A DNA stretch of 64,000 bases from positions 3,968,001 through 4,032,000 of the forward strand of contig JACGCM010001948.1 in assembly GCA_014058105.1 (NCBI GenBank), read 5' to 3'. Shown one piece after another: positions 36,076 through 47,332 of this stretch. Source of the DNA: Kingdonia uniflora. Lineage: Eukaryota; Streptophyta; Magnoliopsida; Ranunculales; Circaeasteraceae. The translations under genes and the position numbers were made by a program. The notes below the pieces were generated by a model, which saw only the letters and a program-made list of their open reading frames with translations, did not search any database and was not told the origin of the DNA. How positions within the stretch are numbered: position 1 is the first letter of the stretch; each line of letters starts with the position of its first letter.

Positions 36076-36783
36076 ATGGACTTAAGCCCTAACTCGGTAA
36101 TTCGCCAGCTTATCTGGGATGAATTCAGTACTGCCAGAAATGATATCTTCAGAAGATGGTATCATCAGAATTTTACCGAAGAAACATTACAACTTATTAA
36201 AGACATTTACTACCATCAGATGGAACGTAGTCAAAAGATCACACTCTTTTATGACTGGTTCGTAACTTGGTATAGTTGTCCTCAAACCAATCATAATATA
36301 GCAGAAATTTTGGCTCCCACTAGCAGTCTCGTAATTGAGACACAACTAGTTACTGGCAGTCTCGTAATTGAGATGAGTAGCAGTCTCGTAACTGAGACAC
36401 AACTAGTTACCAAACAGAATATAATGGTTAGTACAACACCTAAATTGAATAGTACTAAACCCATCTTATTGATCAGTAATCTTCAACCCTTAGATTCTCA
36501 GAATTCTAAATCTGAGGACCATCAGGAAGTTAGCATTAAATACTCTAAGACTGTTGACCCTATGGATGACAGTATTAAGCAATTTAATGTTAACAATCTT
36601 ACTAGAACCTCTACATCAGAAGTCACTAAAGACTCTTTTGCTAGTAAATCCGAAGAAAGCAAAATTCAAGCCATTGAGTCTAGCTCTTATGCTATCGATT
36701 CATCATCTTCTAAAAGATCTGCCACTCAGCATCTTTTTACAGAAGAATTAGATGAAATATCTGAACATCCTTTTAAAAAATAG
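36058..36783 (+). pseudogene. unit A: ORF2 N-terminal region (gag-like)
   Basis: 241 codons are open. The first part (WDEFSTARNDIFRRWYHQNF, then FYDWFVTWYSCPQ) matches the start of unit B ORF2. Then it diverges into a Ser/Thr-rich stretch containing a threefold repeat SLVIETQLVT (36328-36410) and ends at a stop at 36781-36783. The coat core present in unit B is absent. Confidence 0.8.
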
Positions 36784-37140
36784 AATTTAAAAGGAAAGAA
36801 ATATAGAGAATGTTATCACCAGTTTCCTTATTACCACAGACTTAGAAAACGAGCGAAGTATAAAGATAAACTGTATAACAATTCTCCAAACCCGTATGCA
36901 AACCGTATCTACAGGAATTCCATACATCAGCATAAACTTAAGTCTAGAAAACTATTACCTCATTTTTCTGACCAAACTGTATCAGTCAACCAAATTGACC
37001 ATTATCTTCCTTTCATTACAGAACCACCTAGTGATGAATATTCAGAATCCATTTTTAACCATAAGTGGAAAACCATTACTAACATAAATGGCTTACAACT
37101 GAATACTCTTACTACTACCCAGAATGAAATTATATAAATT
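36784..37140 (+). pseudogene. unit A: basic linker of ORF2, between stops
   Basis: The frame of ORF2 continues in basic, histidine- and tyrosine-rich sequence (YHRLRKRAKYKDK) that parallels the arginine-rich segment before the zinc finger of unit B. I find no CCHC motif here. A stop at about 37138 closes it. Confidence 0.6.
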
Positions 37141-38082
37141 GTGGATACAATTCCTAATCCTGAAAATATAACCAAAATTCTAAGTATTTGTCTCGAACAA
37201 ATGCTTCAGGATAACCGAATATCTGGCATAGAACAATCACTTTCTGAAAAATCTTCAGAAATCATCCAACACATGGAAACTGAACAGCCTATCACTATTA
37301 AAAATCTCCGCACAAAAATTAATACTTTAAAATCCAAAATTAAACATTTAAAAATCTCTGAACAATTACCAGGCTCTGACATTAACCACCTACAGTATAT
37401 TCAGAAGAACAACCTGAAGATCTTATCAGAAAAAATTGGTCATCCTCAAAAAGAAGATAACCTTTGTCTAAATCCTATTCAGAAGGTTATTACCCAGAAA
37501 TGGTATATTCAAGTTACTATTGTCATTAACAATGAATTTACCATCCATAATGCTATTGCCCTTGTGGACAGTGGCGCTGACCTTAACTGTATCCAAGAAG
37601 GATTGGTTCCAACCAAATACTTTGAAAAAACTATCCAATCCCTTATCTCTGCTAGTGGTAATACACTACAAATCCATTATAAGCTCCCTGAGGCTTTGAT
37701 CTGTAACAAAGGTGCTTGTATTCCTTCAACCTTTCTTTTGGTTCGTAACCTTCAGCAGCAAATCATTCTTGGCACTCCTTTCCTTAGTCTTCTTATGCCT
37801 TTACATAAGGTTGATCAGAAAGGAATTTGGTGTAAATATCAAGGTCAAGAAATTAGTTTTGAATTCATTAGAAGTCCTGAAATTAGGATAATTAATGAAC
37901 TTAAAACTATTATTAATTCCAAAACAAACCATCTGAATTTCCTGCAAGAAGAATGTCATGTCATGGACATTTCTCATAGGCTTCAGTCCTCTGAGGTCAA
38001 AATCAGAATTAAAACTATTGAACAACAATTCATTAGTGAAGTCTGCAGCAACATTCCTACTGCTTTCTGGAATCGAAAGTAA
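37141..38082 (+). pseudogene. unit A: aspartic protease region
   Basis: 313 open codons, in the same frame as the preceding ORF2 part. A coiled-coil-like stretch is followed by the retropepsin active site ALVDSGADLNCI at about 37555-37590, with flap-like and ILGTPFL motifs near 37770. This is the polyprotein-processing enzyme of the virus. The catalytic triplet is intact here. A TAA at 38080-38082 separates it from RT. Confidence 0.88.
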
Positions 38083-38990
38083 CATGTTGTTTCCCTACCA
38101 TATGAGCAGGATTTTGATGAAAAAACTCAAATTCCTACTAAAGCTAGGCCTAGTCAAATGAATTCTGAATATCTTACACTATGTAAAAAAGAAATTCAAG
38201 ATCTTCTTGACAAAAATCTTATCCGTAAGAGTTACTCTCCCTGGAGCTGTACAGCCTTCTATGTAAACAAGAATGCTGAGAAGAAACGGGAGTTCCCAGA
38301 CTTGTAGTTAACTATAAGCCTCTCAATGACTCTCTCAAATGGATCCGTTACCCAATCTCAAATAAAAAAGACCTTTTAAATCGTCTTTATAATGCTATTA
38401 TCTTCTCTAAATTTGACTTAAAATCAGGATACTGGCAAATCCAGATTAGTGAGAACGATAAATATAAAACTGCATTTACAGTACCATTTGGCCATTTTGA
38501 ATGGAATGTCATGCCTTTTGGATTAAAAAATGCCCCATCCGAATTTTAGAATATTATGAATGATATTTTCATCCCTTATTCTGATTTATGTATTGTTTAT
38601 ATTGATGATATTCTTTTATTCTCTAATACTATTGATCAGCACTTTAAACATCTTAAAATCCTTAAGGATGTTATCCGTCGCAATGGTTTGGTCATTTATG
38701 CCCCTAAAATCAAACTGTTCCAATTAACTGTAAGATTCTTAGGACATAACATTTCAAAAGGATAAATTATCCCTATTGACAGAAGTATTGAGTTTGCTTC
38801 CAAATTTCCCGATTAAATTAAGGAGAAAACCCAATTACAATGATTTCTTGGTAGTCTCAATTATATTGCAGACTATTATCAGAATCTTGCCCAGGATAGT
38901 GCGATCTTATACAATAGACTCACAAAGACTCCTACCCCCTGGACCTCTGAACATACCCAAGCTGTTCAGCGTATCAAACTACGTGTTAAA
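38083..38990 (+). pseudogene. unit A: reverse transcriptase
   Basis: Motifs in order: IRKSYSPW, a shift of frame near 38290, RLVVNYKPLN, FSKFDLKSGYWQI, PFGHFEWNVMPFGLKNAP and the catalytic IVYIDDILLF (about 38585-38620), then RFLGHNISKG. Stops occur near 38549, 38763, 38812 and 38842. This is a Caulimoviridae-type RT. It has no counterpart in unit B. Confidence 0.9.
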
Positions 38991-39389
38991 CAGCTCCCTT
39001 GCTTAGGTCTTGCCAATCCTCACTGGCCTAAGGTAGTAGAAACTGATGCCTCTGACTTAGGCTTTGGAGGAATATTAAAACAAAGGAACCCTTCTTCACA
39101 AAAAGAAGAATTGCTTCGTTTTACATCTGGAAAGTGGAAAATAGCTCAAAAGAACTATTCCACTATTAAAAAAGAAATGCTAGCTATTGTCAAAAGTATT
39201 TCTAAATTTCAGAATGATTTATTAAATCAAACTTTTTTACTCAGAATTGATTGCAGCTCTGCCAAAGATATCATTCAAAAAGATGTTAAAAATCTTGTAT
39301 CTAAACAAATATTTGCCAGATGGAAATCTGAATTATCTGCTTTTGATTTCTCTATTGGTTACGGAAAGTATGTTAACCCTTTCTTTTGA
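38991..39389 (+). pseudogene. unit A: RNase H
   Basis: It contains VVETDASDLGFGGIL (first catalytic aspartate), YSTIKKEMLAIV (catalytic glutamate) and LLRIDCSSAKDI (second aspartate). The frame is that of the RT end. It closes with a TGA at 39387-39389 near a shift of frame. It would degrade the RNA template during reverse transcription. Confidence 0.87.
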
Positions 39390-40532
39390 AGACCTTAAAC
39401 TCCATCAGGATGCTTGGGGTCTCAAAGAACGATATTTTGCAAATCAGAATTATATGGTCTAAGAAGGACGTTATCGGTACGTTTATGAGGCCCTGTTGAT
39501 CGAAACTGCCTCTGTTCAACTTGAACACCATCATTTAAATCTGAAAGATCTGAAAAGTTCTATAACACATTCTAAGTGTTATGTTACTAGGGTTTTACAC
39601 CTATCTGAATGGGGTTTTGATCCTACAAAATCAAAGACTCTTAAACTGAACGGCCAACAATATAATTATTGGGATTATATTCAAACCTGGCATTATACTT
39701 TTTACTATCAGAACCCTGTCAAAAAACATACTTGGTTTTTCTGCCTTAATCCGGATATTATCAAAAGATCTGGTTTCCCCACTTGGTTCCTCAATTGGTG
39801 GGAAAAAATGAGACCCGACTTTGATATTCTGCCAAAAGCACTTCAGAATCCCTTTACCCTTTGGTATGAATTCATCCTAAGCTCAAGGGTAAAACTGTAA
39901 CTAATCCACCTATCGGCAGAAATACCTTATGGTATTTTACTGAATTCCAAATCACATGGATTTGGAAATGGGACATTGAAACATGTTTCGATGATCTGAA
40001 ACTACCCATTCTCCAACGCACCTTCTTTTATAGATGGTGGGATGGGTTTGAAACAGAACGAATTGTTGCATTAGTCAACAAGAGAACCGAAGAATATGTT
40101 TTGGTCTCCAAAATAGAACATCAGAAAACAGTTGGTACAACTAATGTATTCCAACTTTTACTGGATTCAATTAAGGATCAATATCCTAATCTAACCGAAG
40201 AGGAACGCCAAGTCAAGGTCTTTCAAACCTTAAAAGACCAGTTTATAGCAGCCACATCATCACAAGCAACTACCACTTCAGAGACATCTGAATTACCTGA
40301 AGGAAACTCCAGTCAACAATTTTGTCTACCAGGAGAAAGCCAAAACCCCTATACAGGCGAAGACATGACCTCTGTAAAATCTTCCGAAGCCACTATGGAA
40401 GATTACTTTGACGCCATGATAGAAGTCAAAGAACAGCAACTCAAAACTGCAGTCAAAGGAAAAGCCAAAGCCACGAGCATCGACACTTCTTCAGCAAATA
40501 TTTTCAGATTTGCAGATAACCAGAATAGTTGA
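39390..40532 (+). pseudogene. unit A: unique 3' ORF (X), unknown function
   Basis: The frames (to 39900 and 40101-40532) join through one probable single-base deletion near 39880. The sequence is rich in aromatic residues (HHHLNLKDLKSS, YWDYIQTWHYTFYY, FLNWWEKMRPDF, FYRWWDGFETERIV), then an acidic, Gln/Thr-rich tail. Nothing similar is visible in unit B. Caulimovirids of several genera carry a transactivator-type ORF downstream of RNase H; whether X is such a protein is open. Confidence 0.6.
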
Positions 40533-40869
40533 TCATAACTTCTTCTCTTACACGACAGTAATTCAGTAATACAATAGTTCAAGAATCTGTATGCCAGTTC
40601 TGCAATCAGTATGTCAATACAGCAGTTCAGGAATTAGTATGCTAATTCAGCAAACCAATACAGCAGTTCAGGAATCAGTATGCCAATTCAGTATGATAAG
40701 ACAAGCAGTACCTATCAGTCAGATTACAACAGTACTCCAGCACTCAGCAGAAAATATCAGTGTCCTAATCTTGTGGGACCCGCAGAACACTTCGCTGAAG
40801 AATCGTATACTCAGCACTCAGAACGCACTGAGAATACCTTCGTCATCACTTTATCCGAAAGTCAAAAGC

Positions 40870-41058
40870 AACCACTATGTGGGCTCTACCAACCACTATG
40901 TGGGATCCACCAACCACTTTCTGGGACCGACCACTTTGTGGGATCGATAAATCACTTTGTGGGACCGACCACTTTGTAGGACCAGCAGAGCACTTTGTGG
41001 AACTAGAGGACCACTATGTGGGACCCGACGATCACTATGTGGGACCCGACGACCACTT
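40870..41058 (+). promoter_or_regulatory. unit A promoter: array of ~20-bp CCACTWTGTGG repeats
   Basis: Nine full and one partial copies of a 17-23-bp unit with core CCACTATGTGGGACC (variants at some bases) lie directly upstream of the TATA box at 41067. The core is an interrupted palindrome, and GTGGGACC matches the class I TCP-factor consensus GTGGGNCC. The unit B array has five full copies and one partial copy. Confidence 0.8.
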
Positions 41059-41066
41059 ACCTCGCC

Positions 41067-41075
41067 TATATAAGG
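41067..41075 (+). promoter_or_regulatory. unit A TATA box
   Basis: TATATAAGG follows the repeat array and is conserved with its context (CTCGCC-TATATAAGG-AGCTTGAAGACTTAG) in unit B. It would drive the pregenomic RNA that templates the next unit. Confidence 0.8.
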
Positions 41076-41821
41076 AGCTTGAAGACTTAGTTTTATGTAC
41101 GCTTTCATTTACGCATTTTTTACTCTCCTCTCTTGTTTCCTCCAGTTCTCAAGTTCTAAGTTCTAAGTTTGTAAGCTGTAAGCTACCACTGTACATCTTC
41201 CACCCTCTGTAAGCTGTAAGCTATCTGTACATCTTCTACCCTCTGTAAGTCTTCTATTATCTAAATGAAGCTCTAAAGTTTGTTTATATAGTCTGTTTAT
41301 AAGTATTCACAGCGTGCACACACACCCCTGAGAGTGTCTTCATAGGTGAGAGGGCCTGAAAGAGAATCCTCATAACCTTAGTTTAGTTTTATGCTCTAGT
41401 ATATCTGTATAGTTAGCTTGTTTGATCATCTGAATTTGTCTGTTCCATTCCAAGTATCATAGGTTAGTCCCCCCAGGGACGTTTAAACCAACGGCTGTTC
41501 TCTAATAGCTCTACCTAGTATTCCTCTTATAGGAAAAACGGTATCTGCTACAGTCGCATTAAACAGTTGGGTAGCCTTTGGCTACATACTTGTTGAAAGA
41601 ACAGCAAAGTTCTTTTATGATCTGAATAGTAAGTGTTTTTAAGTATTTTCCTTGTTTATGTTTTTAATGATCTAAATAGTAACTGTTTGTACTGTTTAAG
41701 TTTTGTATGATCTGAATAGTGTTTGTTTTTACTGTTTAAAATAAACTGTTTATAGTTTAAAACCTCAGTTTATTTCGTTCTAGTTCCTTAGCCGTTCTGA
41801 TTAGATCCTTCCCCCTTTCAT
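41076..41821 (+). other. transcribed leader after unit A promoter
   Basis: About 750 nt from the expected transcription start to the primer site. It holds repeats of GTAAGCTGTAAGCTA, a stem-loop GTAGCCTTTGGCTAC (near 41570) and repeated TATGATCTGAATAGT segments. It parallels 47680-48489 with moderate divergence. Short frames in it are not conserved. Confidence 0.7.
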
Positions 41822-41835
41822 TGGTATCAGAGCCA
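41822..41835 (+). promoter_or_regulatory. tRNA-Met primer binding site, start of unit B
   Basis: TGGTATCAGAGCCA is the canonical Caulimoviridae minus-strand primer site, complementary to the 3' end of initiator tRNA-Met. The copy at 48490 reads TGGTATTAGAGGCA. The distance between them, 6,668 bp, is the length of unit B. Confidence 0.92.
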
Positions 41836-41927
41836 TGTGTGGCTAATCATATGGTTCGCGTAGGTATGATAAGTCTCGTATGAGAACCTCGGTATACCTT
41901 ACTGTCTATCTTTGTTCTTGGTAAAAT

Positions 41928-43373
41928 ATGTCTACTAAGTCTAGTCTAGTAATAGACGTAAGTATGTTTCCTGTAAATCTTCTATCTCTGTTTGAGATGT
42001 TTTCTCAGTCTAGCCTGGTGAAAGAATTGGGTATGGTACGTCACCCAAATCGCGTACGGCGTTGTTGTCCCAAAAGTGGACGTTTAGCCGGTAAATCGCT
42101 GACAGACGTGTATCTGAGTCTTTCACTAAGACTATACTGTTTCAACATCTTTGATAGCAAGAAAAGACCAACAGTAACTATACTAATATCTCTTACTAAG
42201 ATTATACTATTTGCACAATTTTATCAGACAACAAAGATTAACAGTAATCCTACTGAAGTTCCTATATGGGATTTACATATCTATGTGATCCATCCTTCAT
42301 ATATGGATGAAATCAATAGGTCTCACGAAGACCATTCATCTGTAAAAAATTCTGAACTAATTGGGTTTGAACAAACCCAACAACTAAACCAATGGACCAT
42401 ACCATCCATTAAATCCAAATTAATTTATAAAAAAGGAATGTTTAACTTCATTAGTCAAGATAACATTAAGATTATGGAGCAATCCATAGCTCTTGATAGT
42501 GCAAGTCATCTCCTGAAACTTCTTAATCTTAACGATATTGAGAAATATCTAAAAAAATACAATTATCTGCATATAGGATGCATCCAAGTAGCATTCAAAC
42601 CCTTGACTCTCCTAGGGATCAATTCCAGTATTCTTGCTTATCTCAGAGATGAGAGAAGTCGAGAATTTCAATCTTCCCTTATGGGAATAGTTCAAACTAG
42701 CCTCTGTCATGGATCAGCCTATTTCAATGTCTATCTGAACTTGACCTTGTCCTTTACAGATAAGTCCTTGTTTGATGCTATTAGTCTCCGAATCCAGACT
42801 CAGGGTTATGATTTTATCCCTGGAGCCGAAGTTATAGCCGTAATCTACAGAATTCACTATAAGGTTATGAACACCTTATGCCCTCAGGCAATTCTGAAAA
42901 GTGAACCAGGTAAGACCATTACAGTTCAAAGTAACTGCTTGACTACTAATATTGCAGTCAACAGACTTATCAATTGGAATGAAATTAACATTCCTACTGA
43001 ATGGGTATTACCTCAAGCCGTAGTCCCCAGGCCTAGGTTTAATAACCGAGTCAGCCAAATTACCCAAACCGCTGATGAAGACGTTGAGGTAACCTTTGCC
43101 TCCCATCCAATCAGACTATCCATTCACAAGAGCAAGTCTTGTCGGCAGTTAACAAATGAGGAAGAAATTCCCTATCATGTTTCCTGTCCGTCTACCCGAC
43201 CATCGGTTTCTAGACATTCCACATCTGAACCCATCATCAAAGGCATTAGACTCTCTGACCAACAAATCCCTTATGGAGTCTATCATGATCCCAATCATGA
43301 TCCTAATACCAGTACCAGGTCCGAGGTAGATCAACCTACTTCCCCTATATCAGAAGCCAGCTTCTATCTTTAA
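41928..43373 (+). CDS. unit B ORF1: movement protein (30K superfamily), 481 codons
   Basis: This is an uninterrupted ORF from ATG 41928 to TAA 43373. Residues about 212-320 carry the viral 30K movement-protein pattern: LHIGCIQVAFKPL, LRDERSREFQSSLMG, an LCHGSAYFNVY block, LSFTD and IYRIHYKVM. Such proteins form tubules or modify plasmodesmata for cell-to-cell spread. The N-terminal ~120 residues are shared with the truncated unit A copy. The C-terminus is Ser/Pro/His-rich and disordered. It ends 8 nt before ORF2. It is the only intact viral ORF here; expression from the genome is not shown. Confidence 0.88.
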   Translation: MSTKSSLVIDVSMFPVNLLSLFEMFSQSSLVKELGMVRHPNRVRRCCPKSGRLAGKSLTDVYLSLSLRLYCFNIFDSKKRPTVTILISLTKIILFAQFYQTTKINSNPTEVPIWDLHIYVIHPSYMDEINRSHEDHSSVKNSELIGFEQTQQLNQWTIPSIKSKLIYKKGMFNFISQDNIKIMEQSIALDSASHLLKLLNLNDIEKYLKKYNYLHIGCIQVAFKPLTLLGINSSILAYLRDERSREFQSSLMGIVQTSLCHGSAYFNVYLNLTLSFTDKSLFDAISLRIQTQGYDFIPGAEVIAVIYRIHYKVMNTLCPQAILKSEPGKTITVQSNCLTTNIAVNRLINWNEINIPTEWVLPQAVVPRPRFNNRVSQITQTADEDVEVTFASHPIRLSIHKSKSCRQLTNEEEIPYHVSCPSTRPSVSRHSTSEPIIKGIRLSDQQIPYGVYHDPNHDPNTSTRSEVDQPTSPISEASFYL

Positions 43374-43381
43374 AAATATTT

Positions 43382-46300
43382 ATGGATTTAAGCCCTAACT
43401 TTTTAATTTGCCAGTTTATCTGGGATGAATTCAGTACTGCCAGAAATGATAGCTTCAGAAGATGGTATCATCAGAATTTTACCGAAGAAAAATTAAGACT
43501 TATTGAAGATATTTACTATCACGAAATTGAACGCAGCCAAAAGATCATTTTCTTTTATGACTGGTTCATCACATGGTATTCTTGTCCTCAATACATTATC
43601 AGTAATATGGAGGATTTCACCAAGACTTGGGTTAAAGCCGATGGCATAGAAATCCAATCTGTCCACCCTCCTCCTGAATCTCTCTATTTAATCAAAGGAC
43701 ATAATAACTCCAAACCTTTGGAAGCTAATGCCTTTGCCTACCCTACCAATCCACAAACTGATGTTAATCTCATCGTAAAGCAGAATAATTGGACTAATGC
43801 TACTCTCCAAACTATCGGAAATCAGCTGAATCGTATAGAAGATCACATCCAATGTCCTAGTCCTAGTACTATTGACATTGATGAAACCAGCACATCTTCT
43901 TGCATACTCCATGCAGATATTAAACCTATCTGTGAAGTAAAAGACTTTAAGCTCTCAGATTCCCAGGATTCTAAGTTTGTTAACCTTTTGATTGAAAGGA
44001 TTAATAAGCTTAGTGTCAAAACTCTGGATCAACCCTCTACATCAGAAGCAACTTCTGATGACCAATCCGAAAATTTTATACAAACAGCTGAAGCTAGTTT
44101 TCATAAAATTGAATACGAACCATCCCAGTTAAGGACATATTATAAAAGACCTTCCCCCCAGGATCTTTTATTTGAAGATGATTTTCTTCAAAACCAGATG
44201 TCTTATAATGGACGTACCATTTATGAATGGAATATTGATGGTTTATCTGAATATCAAATTTATGAAATAATACATAAAATGCTTATGTATGCATGCACCT
44301 GTAAAACTGCTGGCAATAAAGACGACAGTGTTGCCAAATTTATTGCCAACGGTTTCACAGGAGCCATTAAAGGCTGGTGGGACAATGTTATTACCGAAAA
44401 CCAAAAAATAAAAAAAATTGGAGCTATAAAAAGAGAAGGCACTAGTACTAATCTTGTTAAACATGCCATCTACACCCTTGTCCAAACTATTCTCTTACAT
44501 TTTGTAGGACTTTCTCCGCAGAGACATGAACGGAATAGAGAACTTTTGCAAAACCTTAGATGTCCTTCTCTCACCCACTTCAAGTGGTATAATGATGTTT
44601 ATATCTGCAAGGTTATGCAACGCATTGATGCGAATGCAGAATATTGGAAAGCCTGATTTATTGATGGCCTTCCCCCATTGTTCGCTGCTAAAGTTCGTCA
44701 GAAACTTAAAGACCAGTATGATGGTAATTCCATACCTTACCATAACCATACCTATGGTCAACTTATTAGTATTTGTACACAGGTCGGTCTGAGCATCTGT
44801 AATGACCTCAAACTCTAGTATCAACTTAAAAAATAGAATCTAACAGGGAAAAAATAGATTGGTGAATTTTGCCACCAATTTGCCTATGACCTTCCTATTA
44901 CTTATCCCAGTAAGCATCGCTCAAGCAACAAACAACAATCTCACCATCCGAGAAAAAGTCGTCACAGAAAGTATAAGGACCATAAGGAACCTTATTACCA
45001 CAGACACAGGAAGCGGAAAAGGCATGCCACTTCTTCCAGGCCAACTGAAACTCGCACTTGCTATAAGTGTGGTAAAAAAGGACATTTGGCAAACAAATGT
45101 TCTACCAAACGGAAATTACAAGAGCTTCAACTAGATGAAGGATTAAAACCTCAACTAAGTAAACTCTTGCTCAACACAACATCTGAAGAATATTCTTCTG
45201 ATAACTCTGAAGCAATCAATCACATTGATCACAGTGTTTCCTCTTCAACCGAAGCAACACCATGTGCTGAATGTTCTGGCAATAATCCTCCAGATTACTG
45301 GAAGGCTATTGTGGAAATGAATGGCTTACAACTCAATACCTTAACCACCAATCAAAGCCTCCTTTTATCAGTTATTGATAAGATCACTGATCCTGAAGTT
45401 AGGAATCAAATCCTGAATCTCTGTATCCAACAACTGGCCCTAGATAACCCGAAATCCAGTACAACACCTAAACCCCCTGTAAATAATTATTACAATTTCC
45501 AAGATGTTCTCTGAAGACTTGAAAATTCTAAACCAATTACCATTCAAGAATTACATCAGGATTTTAATCTCTTAAAATCTGAAGTTAGGAGTATAAAACT
45601 TTCTCTCCAGAAATATGAGATGAAACAACAATCTATCAGAACAAATGCATCTACCAGTAAACAAGTTGACCAGACTGATGACTCCCAATTGCATCTTCTT
45701 CATAAGATGACATCCCCCAAATGGTATAGTCATGTTACCCTTGTTATTCAAGAAGAATACACCATCCAGGTTATTGCTCTCATAGATAGCGGGGCATATT
45801 TAAACTGTATACAGGAAAGCTTAGTCCCTACCAAGTATTTTGAAAAAACTACTCAATCTCTTACCTCAGCCAGTGGTACTAGAATGAATAGCCAGTATAA
45901 AATTTCAAATGTTTATATCTGTAATAACAACCAAAATATCCCATCTGTATTTCTTTGCATCAGGAACTAACAACAACAAGTTATATTAGGTGCTCCTTTT
46001 CTAAACCTACTTATGCCTTTACATAGTATTAATCCAACAGGTATAACTGGTAATTTTCAGGGACATAATATTGCTATTAACTTTATCAGTAATCCCAATC
46101 ACTTGCACTCTTTTTCAGGAACAGAGCTTCTTCAATTACGTACCAGCTCTATCAGAACTAGGGTAGAAAATCTACCTACTACAGAATCCCATACAAGTTT
46201 ACTGCATGGATCCTAACCGAATATTAACCGAATTGTTACTACAGAATCTACTGTACATAACAAGGCAGCTTTAGCCCATTTTATTTGTCACTCTGGGAAA

Positions 46301-47332
46301 CCTCCTCAGAATAAACTGAATACTCTATCCGAAAATGTTAAGAAGCATCGCCTGGCTTATCATACATCTCAATCCAACACTAAGTTGGACTTAACCGATC
46401 TTACTCGGGGAAATAGTAAGGCCAGTCCAGAGCAAACGGCTTCTGGTAAAGACATATCAAATCCATTGACACCTGTCAGTTTGGTAAAAATTGAAAGTCT
46501 GGTTAAACAATCAGACACTATTCGCCACCCCGAATTATCCGCTATTCTTAAATCTGAATTAACCTTAGCAAACTGGAATGCTCGTAGTAAACATCTTTAC
46601 TCGACTGATCCCCCTCCAGGTTCTTCCTTAAAAACTATAAACTTTTATGGAAGTCCAGGATATTTAATCAGAAGTAACCATCCTCAGCCTGATAAGATTT
46701 GGCTATTTGAGAATGGTTTTCTCTGTATCTTGGAAGTTAATTGCCTTCAAGACCTTAAAGGTTTTCCCCTTCTTCTCTATCATACTATCGCCAACCTTCA
46801 AACTATTCTGCTTTTTAACAAACCTTTATATCTGGATATTAATACCATTCCTCCTGAATGGGTTAATTTACCAAACAAAATATGTTATTATCCTAGTCTT
46901 CACTGGATCAATATTATTATTGATTCACCTACTTTTCCATCACATTATCCAGAATCCCTACTAAATCGGTATCCTGCTTCCCGCATATATAGGGATAATC
47001 CAACCAGCAGAGCCCTTGCTCTAGCCACCTTTAAAATGTTTCAGCCTTGGAACACCCGCCACCAGATCTATGCCGAAGGTAACTATTTATGTATTATTGG
47101 CCCTTCATTCAGACCCTCTAATGGCCAATTTCTACAAAAAATTATTCAGCAACAGGTGCCCCTCAGTCTAGTCAGTGCCAAACAGGAAGAAGAAGCCGAA
47201 ATATTAGCTCAACAAAAACCCTCTCTTTTTGTTTATTTCCAATCCCATCAGGAATTGACACCTGGAACATCTCCAGACCCTTTTCCCCATCCTGAGCAAA
47301 TATGGTGGAATGGGCTTGATTATGAAAGTTGA
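43382..47332 (+). pseudogene. unit B ORF2: coat-like / zinc finger / protease / unique C-terminus
   Basis: A single frame of 1,316 codons runs from ATG 43382 to TGA 47332 without a frameshift. It is broken only by stops at 44654, about 44816, 44834, 44852, and at 45512, 45968 and 46214. Order: N-terminal helix region shared with unit A; coat-like core with FTGAIKGWWDN (codons ~278-470); basic arm; CCHC finger CYKCGKKGHLANKC (codons ~560-573); retropepsin site LIDSGAYLNCI (codon ~802); then a unique C-terminal part. RT and RNase H are absent. The residue after DSGA is Tyr, where unit A has Asp. Confidence 0.85.
46217..47332 (+). pseudogene. unit B: unique 3' region (Y) of ORF2, unknown function
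   Basis: After the last stop the frame is open for 371 codons. It has a hydrophobic, leucine-rich central part (FENGFLCILEVNCLQDLKG, LLLYHTIANLQTILLF), then FKMFQPWNTRHQIYAEGNYL and a Glu/Gln/Pro-rich tail. It takes the place of RT/RNase H and ORF X of unit A, and I see no similarity to either. No domain is recognised. Confidence 0.6.

Noticed and set aside
40870..41058. Regular ~20-bp repeats resembling a CRISPR array
   Set aside because: There are no unique spacers of constant size, the repeats abut a TATA box, and this is plant and viral DNA; they are promoter repeats.
40591..41212. Three overlapping ORFs of 99-119 codons rich in YVGSTNH / LCGTDH
   Set aside because: They are translations of the promoter repeat array in three frames and are not conserved as frames in unit B.
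43688..45092. Minus-strand ORFs of 64-109 codons
   Set aside because: Antisense shadows of viral ORF2.
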